From: Dactylonectria macrodidyma
Lineage: Eukaryota; Ascomycota; Sordariomycetes; Hypocreales; Nectriaceae
DNA: 64,000 bases
NCBI GenBank assembly: GCA_020744425.1
Contig: JAGMUV010000017.1
Location: 868,001 to 932,000 of the forward strand
Direction: 5' to 3'
A model generated the notes under the pieces. The model was not told the origin of the DNA. It saw only the letters and a list, made by a program, of their open reading frames with translations, and did no database searches. A program made the position numbers and the translations under genes. Below are positions 56,500 to 64,000 of the stretch, piece by piece. Numbering within the stretch: position 1 is the stretch's first letter; each line of letters opens with the position of its first letter.

Positions 56500-57608
56500 T
56501 TTCTGGATGCTTGATTAGTCTCCAAAAGCCGTTGGACGACTGAAAACCATCGGAAGCAGGAAGAGGCTCAGCTGCCTACAATCATCCAGGGAGGAACCAT
56601 GGAGGAATGAAGTCAAAGAACCATATGTTAGACTTGCAGTTGCCGTTTCCAACGATTGCTCATACACTTTGTAATTTGCTTTGTTCTGCGTTGCTTGTTT
56701 TTTCACTCTTCCCTTGTCGATTCCTTGCCCTAGCAGGGGGATGATTAACCTTTGCCACTAGACTAGCGCCCCTCTTTTTTTACATTCATTGCCCACTGAT
56801 GGTCATCTTACTTGTCTTGTGAATTTTTGCTTTGCCATCAATTGTAATTATCGCAGGAGGGTGTGGTTTGTTCCTTTAATTTAGAGTTAAAACAGTGGGC
56901 TGCAGTTTTCTTCAGAAACGGCCAAGACTCGGCACTTGCCCAACCAGGCCTGCCTTGCAACCGACATCATGCCATACAGTGAGTGACTGATGTGATGTAA
57001 TTTCAGCTCGAAGGATTCATATGCTAAGCTGAAAAGGGGAGGTGTTCCGAACGGTTATCTGAAGCTTCCAGCCATGTCACACCCTGGTAAAAGAAGAAGC
57101 CGCGCTGGCCGGCTATCTCAACGTTGTATCCATCTCGATCTCTTCCGTCGCCACCCTAACCTGAGATACAATACGCCCGGTGCGTTCCTTGTCAGCACTA
57201 ACTCGAGAAGCAATACTACGTTCTGATGAACATCCGTCTGACATTACTATATTTGATACCCCATACGACTAGTTCATTTTGATCGTCAATCTCCCCTCAA
57301 CTGAAAGCCCCCTGGACCCTGCAAGCGACCAGGGGCAATCCCCCGGTGCGGGGGGTGTGGAGACCAACAAAGCACACGAGAAATGCGTCATGCTGCCGAG
57401 CCTCGGCATGCATATGACAATGCTTATTTCTGATATCCCCAGTTACTGCAATGACGACCATACTTGTTGCGCCTGGTCATGAGAACTGGAATACCCTGGT
57501 TCATTACGGCAACTGTCTCCCGAGTTTTTTTTTGCCCCGAATTTGATCACGCATCTCGCCATCCCCGACATACTGCTGTGCGGGGCCCCGGACGCACTTT
57601 TCACCACT
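56500..57608. other. Intergenic region, nothing recognised
   Basis: 1.1 kb between two genes on the same strand. No coding sequence, RNA gene or repeat recognised. Confidence 0.5.
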
Positions 57609-59027
57609 ATGCTCGTCAAAGACATCAAGCGACGACTACTCTTTGTTAGCGCCATCTTGTTTCTCGTTTATCTCGTTGCGCTCTTGTTCGATTCCGAGAT
57701 CACGTCGGAGCAGGAAAGCCTTTTGTTTGCACCGGCTCCAACGGCTCCAACTCAATCCGACCTGGGTATCGTTGACTTTGGTCTGCCTGAAGACGAAGAG
57801 GAAAACAAAGTTCCAATTGCCACCCCAAATGTGTTAGACGTGCCAGCAGCGCCAACTCCAGGTCAAGGTGACGGCGATGCCATCGACCTCTCGGCCTTGG
57901 CCGGTTTAAACGATGCTGAACAACCTGTTTCTCACCAAGAGGTCTTCTCATTATCAACAAAAGACACCAAATTCTTCATCATCGACTTTGGCGACGTCAA
58001 AATAATAAACCCCAACATTCTCCCACACCCAACCTTGGATGATACCTGGATCGTGGTTGCGCAGCAGATCAAAGATCTCTCGCCTTTTTACTACGAGGTT
58101 TCCTGCAATGCAGTCTTCCAAGATGACGTGCTTCGGTGTCTGCAACCCCCAACGCCGCTGGCCGTTGCTGCCACAGCTGGCGAGCGATGCGAAGGCGAGC
58201 TTGCCTTCATAAATACTATGGCAGGTCCACATGACGCACGCGTCTTCTTTGGGCCTACCAATCCCTACATGGTTTACGGCTCCAACTCGATATTCACTTG
58301 TCTTGGCCAGTTCATCCAGGATTTCCGCATGCTCGTGCAATGGGACTCTGACACGTCTGTCCCGACGGACTTCCGCATCGGCACAGAGCTCCAACGTCCT
58401 CTGCCATGGAGCATAATGGAAAAGAATTGGTTTCCATTCTGGGACGCGACCGGGGAGATGTACATCCACTATGACATAGCGCCAAAGCGCGTCTTTTCTG
58501 CTATCAACCTGGACGGTTCTGCAGGGCCAGATCTGGCACCCTTCGCCGAGGCATCGGATGAGAAGTGTCTGTCTAGGTATTTACCGCAGCTTGCATCTGA
58601 ACAAGAGTCAATTCACCAGGCCACCAACTCGCTGCAGATCACAATGTGCCGCAAAACAGATGAGTCCTGTGTGCCAGACGAAGCCAACACTTTCATCTTC
58701 ACCATTATCCAGCACAAGAAGTACTACGATTTCCATGGCGTTTACGAGCCATATGTTGGTATTTTCCAGCAGCGCTCGCCCTTCGAGATCTACGCCATCT
58801 CGCAACGTCCAATATGGATCCATGGGCGCGAACTCCACCTCGACCAGAAAACCTCGGACATGTTTTACGTGACGTCGATGAGCTGGAAGAATCGCAATCA
58901 AAAGTACCACGGATACTTGGATGACGAGCTCTTCCTAGCCTTTGGTATTGAAGACGAGAAGGCTGGGGGCATTGACGTGTCGGCATGGGATCTCCTGCAG
59001 AACTTGGGGCTATGTGCGGAATTTTGA
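57609..59027 (+). CDS. Type II membrane protein of unknown function
   Basis: Single exon, 472 aa, from the ATG at 57609; the frame is open 66 bases upstream without an ATG. A short basic N terminus (KDIKRR) and LLFVSAILFLVYLVALLF form a signal anchor. A Pro/Ala/acidic stalk of about 90 residues leads into a lumenal domain starting near KFFIIDFGDVKIINPN. Blocks such as HPTLDDTWIVVAQQ, GPHDARVFFGPTNPYMVYG and FHGVYEPYVGIF alternate short beta strands and could form a five-bladed propeller as in some glycoside hydrolases or phosphorylases; this is a guess from pattern only. The topology matches Golgi glycan-processing enzymes. Six or more Cys in the lumenal domain fit disulfides. Confidence 0.8.
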   Translation: MLVKDIKRRLLFVSAILFLVYLVALLFDSEITSEQESLLFAPAPTAPTQSDLGIVDFGLPEDEEENKVPIATPNVLDVPAAPTPGQGDGDAIDLSALAGLNDAEQPVSHQEVFSLSTKDTKFFIIDFGDVKIINPNILPHPTLDDTWIVVAQQIKDLSPFYYEVSCNAVFQDDVLRCLQPPTPLAVAATAGERCEGELAFINTMAGPHDARVFFGPTNPYMVYGSNSIFTCLGQFIQDFRMLVQWDSDTSVPTDFRIGTELQRPLPWSIMEKNWFPFWDATGEMYIHYDIAPKRVFSAINLDGSAGPDLAPFAEASDEKCLSRYLPQLASEQESIHQATNSLQITMCRKTDESCVPDEANTFIFTIIQHKKYYDFHGVYEPYVGIFQQRSPFEIYAISQRPIWIHGRELHLDQKTSDMFYVTSMSWKNRNQKYHGYLDDELFLAFGIEDEKAGGIDVSAWDLLQNLGLCAEF

Positions 59028-59200
59028 GAATATTCTGGCCGATGGTTTCATGAAGAAATAGACCAACTAGATGACGGCGTACTGGCTGGGAAGGATCAAA
59101 GCATCCATATAGGCAAACCCACATCAACGAAGGCCCATTCGTTGCGTTTCTCTTATTCTGAGTCAAGACCTAGAAACCCTAGCGCAGGTAGGTCTTGACG

Positions 59201-61256
59201 CTACAGTAGCAAATCATTGCAAAAAGTCCCTCCCAAATCAAAGCCGTGATTGAACAAATCGTTCCATGGTACATCGATGCTCGGCGTAGGTTGTCCCGGC
59301 TCTGGAGGATTCTGAGACTTGACCCCAAACCACGACATAAACTCCGTGTCCACCTCGCTGCCCAGCGCCGGCGCCGTGTCGAATATCGCCAACGTCGCGT
59401 TCCCAAGCCGTGTGATTATCTGTGCGCTTCGCTGTCCGACTGCCCGTCCGTTAGATATGTCGCGCAGGAGAGACGTGCAGGAGCGGATGTTGGACTCAGC
59501 AACCTCCCTAGTGAGCTCCTGGCGCAGCGTGAAGCTCGCACGCAAGCTGTAGAGCATTGTGACGGCCGCCATGAACAGCGAATTGAGTGCGACGAATGTG
59601 TACGTGACCTTATTCTTCGCGTATAGTGCGTTGTAGCAGGTGATGAGACTGATGGACGAGTCTGCGCAGAGACGGATGGCGTCAATGGTTGCAACGGGCG
59701 ATGCGTGCGACGGCCGGTAGAGATTGAGGATACCTTGATGATATGCGATTTGGAACCATTCCGTCATCTGGTACATCGATGTCGGGGCCAAGTATCTCGG
59801 TGCTGAGAACAACCAGTCGCCGAGTCGACGGTGATACTCCTGTCGGATTGCCTCGAGACTGCAGCCCTCCATGTTTGTCTCCCCTGCTGAGTGCAGTGCC
59901 TTGTAAATGTCTGCGTTGAGGCGGCGAAGGCTGATGACGTGTAGGAATGTCGACAAATCCTTGACATCTGAAGCCGGGCTAACAAAAGGTACCTGATCTG
60001 GGTTCATTAGTCGATCGTCGGACATTGACAGCGGAAGAGGCATTGTGATGTCGGCATCCTGTATCCCCAGTGGGCGACCCATAGCGATACATATACTTCT
60101 GTCCATCGTGTACACGCTCCAAAACAGCCTCTTACACATTTCCGCGTCGAGGAGGGCCTTATTCGCAACTGTCTCGTGGCGATGCAGGTCAATGCCGACG
60201 GCAAGGCGCAAAGCCAGGCCAACGGTGTACCAGAGGTTGACAAGCTGCGGCTCATTACTACCAAAGATGCAGAGCAGAAGCAGGCACTGGATGCAGTCAA
60301 GATCGCTCGATCCCAGCACGCTGCCCAAGTCACGGACTGCGGCCTCGAAGAAGCGGTGGTGTGAGGGCTGCGGCCGGCTCCTTGAACGGCCCTGCTCTGA
60401 AGCGCCTATAGCGAGGACCATGTTCACTTGGAAAGATGTCAGAGCGTTGTGAGTATCCCCGTTTGAGAACGGGATGTAATGGCGTTCCATGAATGTCGGT
60501 TTGTGAAGCACAGGAAACTGAGGCCACCGGCGGGTAAAGAAGACGTCCACCAATTCTGAGCTGTAGTCTTCGAGCTCCAGAGGTATTGTATCAGGGACAT
60601 CTCCAGGCGGGCTTGCCTCGGCCAGCCCGTTCCATAGATGCCAGGGACTGCTCAGGAAGCCTGGGCTCGGAGTGTTGACGGCGTCGGTCCTCGGAAACGT
60701 CGGAAGAAGCATACGACCGCGATAGAAACTCTCCAGTTCCGGCGATGAACGGCGGGCTGGGCCAAGTAGTTCTGGTGTGGGCTGGACAAGATCCGACAGC
60801 CCTTCTTGGGTCCTTGGTCCCTCGCCGTTGTCGACCTCATCAAATACCGGTATTTGCCCATTGTGCTGAGCCTGGAGGATGGAGATTTGGTCCTGGAGAT
60901 CCCTCACTTGGCCCCGAAGTCGTTCACATTCGCAGTTTGGATCTACTCTCACCACCAGGCGCTCTGATGGAACGCATGGTGTCCCAACTGTCGAGCATGG
61001 CCCACACTTCGGCAGTGCTCCGTCACACTATTCACTCGTTAGAATCTGATAAAAATACGCTCCTAGGAGCCGGAAGAAGAGCCGAAGAGATCCACACCTT
61101 TTGTTTACGCCGACGGCATCGCTGGCAAGCCGCTGAGCTTCGTTTGAGGCCCCGCCGATGAGTCGGCCTCGGCCGGTCTGTCCCAGGTGTTGGGGTCTCG
61201 GCTCGGTCCGATAGAGGCGGCGGGGACTCTGCGTCTGTAATATTATGCGAGTGCAT
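59201..61256 (-). CDS. Zn2Cys6 transcription factor with Fungal_trans domain
   Basis: Two exons, 61098-61256 and 59201-61027, give 661 aa. The cluster CQRCRRRKQK-C-DGALPKC-GPC-STVGTPC (from about residue 44) is split directly before its third Cys by the only intron. A coiled-coil segment with CECERLRGQVRDLQDQISIL follows, usual for homodimers. The central domain, from VDVFFTRRWPQFPVLHKPTF through GLALRLAVGIDLHRH and RLFWSVYTMDRSICIAMGRP, is a clear match to the Fungal_trans regulatory domain (PF04082). The tail is Pro/Asp-rich. The gene is divergent from the damaged amidohydrolase, 410 bases away, and near a sugar-type transporter; such trios often control use of one carbon source. Confidence 0.93.
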
Positions 61257-61666
61257 TGTATATTCATGCGAGTTTTGAGGGCTGTTTAGTGCAAGGTAAT
61301 TTGTTTGTCATGAGATAGTGAACAGTTCTCAGTGGAGATTGCAGTTGAATATTCGGCAGAGGGGTTGTCAAGAATGAGTCCTGATGGCGGAATTACTCCG
61401 TCGCGGCGTATCGGATAGATCCGAAATGTCTCGGGGTTCCTTCATGAGAAGATTCCAGCCCCCGAAGTAGTGCATTGCAACGAATTCTTTCGTAACATCA
61501 TTCATACTTGTTTCTGGATAAAATTCGCCAAGACGTTCTTTCAAAATCATCCAACGTCTCAAAAATGGGACAGGCACTCGAAGTAATCTTCCCCAGGTAC
61601 GAACTTCCATCGGAATGAAGCCGAGAAGACTAAACTAAAAAAACGCCTCAAAGGTCACGTGCGAAC
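61257..61666. promoter_or_regulatory. Divergent region, regulator / amidohydrolase
   Basis: 410 bases. A minus-strand 80-codon ATG frame at 61368-61610 is not supported as a gene. No in-frame ATG for the amidohydrolase exists here; an in-frame TAA lies about 35 bases before its first conserved residues. Confidence 0.45.
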
Positions 61667-62659
61667 TTGCGAAGCCGTCTGCTTCCACCAGGAGCATGGG
61701 ATACTCATGTACACGTTTTTGACTCTTCGGTGGGACCTTTCGCGGCTTCGAGAGCGTATACTCCAGCTCAGGCAACTCTTGAAAGATTAAAGAGTTTCAG
61801 CACTGGTTTAAGTCAGGATGCTCGTCCATCGCATCTTGTTCTCGTTCAACCGTCACCATACGGTACCGACAACCACGTCCTGCTCCACTCACTGAAGCTG
61901 TTGCGGGAACAAGGCTATGAAACAGCACGCGGGATTGCCGTGGTTGATATTAATACGATCCGGGATGATGAGCTTTGGGCCATGCACAAGCTTGGAGTTC
62001 GTGGCCTCCGGCTCAACATGCAATCCGATGGGCGAGCCGTTAATGTCGAGGGTCTTCGCACCCTCATGACGCATGTTGCTGCGCGCATCAAGGACCTTCC
62101 CAACTGGAAACTCCAGTTGTTCTGTCCTGCGAGAGTTTGGGATGGTAAGAACATGAGCTCCGTTCAAATTTTTGTGTCAAGCTAACTCCCTGACGACCTC
62201 TATGATACTATTCATGAGCTTCCTGTCCAGGTCATTGCTGATCATATTGGTGGTCTTATGGGAAACTCCAAACTTCAAGCGTCAAAGTATCAAGCTCAGC
62301 CTACAGATCCAACAACTCAGCCCGGATTTCAATCCTTAATTTCACTGGCACAGGGCTCCAAAGTCGTTGTTAAAATCTCCGGCATCTACCGTGCATCATC
62401 ACAAGTAGAAAGTGGCTTTTCCGATCTTGAGCCCATCATAAGGGCTCTGGCTAATAAAATTCCTGATCGTTTGATATGGGCTACTGACTGGCCACACACT
62501 GGCGAAGGAAACAGTCGGATGGTTCGCGACTTGGACAAGATTGAGGGCTTCAGAACAATAGACAACGAAGTTATTCTACGAAATCTGAAGCGGTGGGTAG
62601 CCGATAAGGAAACTTGGAAGAAAATAATGATCCATAATCCGTCAAGTGTATACAACTAG
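61667..62659 (+). pseudogene. Amidohydrolase (2-pyrone-4,6-dicarboxylate lactonase-like), probably inactive
   Basis: Reading starts within an open frame at about 61667; LLPPGAWDTHVHVFD supplies the H-X-H metal motif of the TIM-barrel amidohydrolase family. HLVLVQPSPYGTDNH, GVRGLRLNMQ, then after a gap VQVIADHIGGLMG and LIWATDWPHTGEG (metal Asp) complete the catalytic set. Relatives hydrolyse lactones such as 2-pyrone-4,6-dicarboxylate in aromatic acid breakdown. Two faults are visible: no ATG lies in frame between the upstream stop and the conserved start, and the intron beginning at 62145 (GTAAGA) has no AG where protein continuity needs the acceptor (62195 ends in ACG; a GCTAAC branch-like site is present at 62181). 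An unseen upstream exon could solve the first fault but not the second. Confidence 0.7.
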
Positions 62660-63000
62660 TATTTCGTACATCAGGTGGATCAATTGACAGTATGATGGAA
62701 CAAGTTTGCGCCCGTCACTAATTTACGTAGTGCAGTGGTCGAAAGTGTGATCTGTTCGTTGACAATTTGGCTATTGCTAAAGCTAGAACAAGAACCTGAG
62801 TGTTGGTTACAAGCTTGGGGAACATTGAATCTATCTAATTAATCATCCTTGGAATCAATGATATAATCTTCATAGAATGTCTGATAGAATTGACTAGACA
62901 GTTTATTCATGCGATCACTACTAATCATACCCTATACAAGGCTATGCACCGCCATAACCCATGAGCCTAGGCTCTACAATCGATGGTTTTCGTACATCCG
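62660..63000. other. Intergenic, convergent 3' ends
   Basis: 341 AT-rich bases between the 3' ends of the amidohydrolase and the transporter. Nothing recognised. Confidence 0.5.
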
Positions 63001-64000
63001 TCATCGATGCTCGCTATGAAGTACGGCTTCCTTCTTCTCAGCATCAAGCGAACCCTGTTCCATGAAGCCCCCGCTCGACTCGTTGTGAAGTGGTTGCCGC
63101 AGCTTGTGCATGGGCCTTTGGAAGATTGCATCCATCTCGTCGAGGCTCAATCCAGACGTTTCCGGGACTAAGAACAGTGTGTAAAAGAAGGCAATAACGC
63201 ACCAAGCAACAAAGAACAGGAACGCACCCCAGACATCCATGGAAGACAAGATGCTAGGAGTAGCTTTCGTAATGGCAAAGTAGAACAGCCAGTGGAAACA
63301 TTGCGACAACGCTCCTCCAAACGAACGGATTCGGTTAGGCCACAACTCGGCCCCAAAAAGATAGGGCAGGGTATACAGTCCGACTGCCCATCCAAGGGCA
63401 TGTATGTATATAATGGCGACCGCTGCGTCCGAAGAACCTTCTGTTACCGAGTCAGGGTCTTTAGTGAAGTATCTCAAGTATCCGCTGAGATAGGCGTGGC
63501 ACGCGCCCTGGATGGAAATGCCAATCATGAGGGACCTGCGTCTACCGAGAACGTCGACGAAGACGAGAGATGCAATGACGCAGCAGATCAGTTTCGCGAT
63601 AGAGTAGAGGCCGGTAGAGTAAACCTTCACATCCGTCCCCTGCACTCCAATAAGACCAAAGATGGTGGGGAGGTAGTTTGTGATGGAGTTGGCTCCGGAA
63701 AACTGGGCAAGGATGTAGGCAATGATGGTCAGCTGCACGCGGCGCAGGTTGGACCTGACGAGGAAAGTCTCCTTCACGACAGAGCGGAAAGTCTGCTCTC
63801 CGAATTGGCTGTTTTCGTCTTCGATGTGAGCAACGAGCTGACTGTATTCTTCTTGAACGACGGGGTGGTCCTCTGATAGGCCTCGTAGTTTGGTGAGGGC
63901 AGCAAGAGCCTCTTGCGACCGGCCTTTTATCGCGAACCATCGAGGGGACTCAGTTGCGGCAAAGGACATGGCGATGCTGATGGCCGGAACAAATGTCTGG
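63001..64000 (-). CDS. MFS sugar/quinate-type transporter, 3' part
   Basis: The C-terminal 333 residues of an MFS sugar porter; the gene continues past the right edge and no start is visible. ESPRWFAIKGRSQEAL is the family's central-loop signature (PESPRWL-type) and is followed by a long cytosolic loop. The six C-terminal helices carry AQFSGANSITNYLPTIF, VDVLGRRRSLMIG (the second G-R-R loop) and ending FLVPETSGLSLDEMDAIFQ, the PETKG-type signature. Expected role: H+-coupled uptake of a sugar, quinate or lactose-like substrate at the plasma membrane. With the amidohydrolase and the Zn2Cys6 regulator it may have formed a carbon-use gene set. Confidence 0.92.
   Translation of the reverse strand, partial: QTFVPAISIAMSFAATESPRWFAIKGRSQEALAALTKLRGLSEDHPVVQEEYSQLVAHIEDENSQFGEQTFRSVVKETFLVRSNLRRVQLTIIAYILAQFSGANSITNYLPTIFGLIGVQGTDVKVYSTGLYSIAKLICCVIASLVFVDVLGRRRSLMIGISIQGACHAYLSGYLRYFTKDPDSVTEGSSDAAVAIIYIHALGWAVGLYTLPYLFGAELWPNRIRSFGGALSQCFHWLFYFAITKATPSILSSMDVWGAFLFFVAWCVIAFFYTLFLVPETSGLSLDEMDAIFQRPMHKLRQPLHNESSGGFMEQGSLDAEKKEAVLHSEHR

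Noticed and set aside
61368..61610. Minus-strand ATG frame of 80 codons between regulator and amidohydrolase
   Set aside because: The composition is protein-like (FVAMHYFGGWNLL) and it may be a fragment of an old gene, but I recognise no family and it lies in a promoter region.
1..64000. CRISPR arrays, bacterial operons or tRNA genes
   Set aside because: No spaced identical repeats and no tRNA B-box pattern found by eye; introns and families are clearly fungal.

Overview
The window is genomic DNA from a filamentous ascomycete, most likely a plant-associated Sordariomycete (Hypocreales or Glomerellales type). This is inferred from short introns of about 45-110 bp with GTRNGT donors and CTAAC-like branch points, four Zn2Cys6 regulators, and secreted pectate lyases of families PL3 and PL9 together with an NPP1-type protein. 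I could build 27 gene models with consistent splice phases. Three of them are broken or decaying, and one runs off the right edge. The species is not identifiable from what I can see.

Left part (0-20 kb): a Golgi-type GT32 glycosyltransferase is followed by a dense run of small-molecule metabolism genes: an FAD amine oxidase, two Zn2Cys6 regulators, an NmrA/isoflavone-reductase-like protein, an amino acid/choline-type APC permease, an FAD aromatic-ring monooxygenase, a monocarboxylate-type MFS porter, an EutQ-like cupin and a polytopic membrane protein of unknown role. Uptake, deamination and hydroxylation genes with their own regulators suggest a catabolic or small biosynthetic cluster for an amine or aromatic acid. 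That is inference.

Middle (20-39 kb): after a low-complexity spacer there is a divergently transcribed pair of large secreted proteins. One carries WSC-like domains joined to an unrecognised C-terminal domain. The other is built from about 15 six-cysteine modules, several on symmetric phase-1 exons. A PL9 pectate lyase follows, then an NCS1 permease gene split by an 893 bp element with perfect 81 bp inverted repeats and an 8 bp target duplication. Next come a metallo-beta-lactamase-fold hydrolase, an NPP1-like secreted protein with a substituted signature motif, and a PL3 pectate lyase. This looks like an accessory, host-interaction stretch.

Right part (39-64 kb): a 3.5 kb gene-poor stretch, a third Zn2Cys6 regulator, a decayed TPR-CHAT (caspase-clan) gene, a second GT32 enzyme, an acyltransferase-3 membrane protein, a conserved fungal protein of unknown function, a type II membrane protein, a fourth Zn2Cys6 regulator, an amidohydrolase that seems to have lost its start codon and one splice acceptor, and the 3' end of an MFS sugar/quinate-type transporter.

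All introns were placed by eye from splice consensus, phase and protein continuity. No alignment or transcript data were used, and family names rest on recognised motifs.
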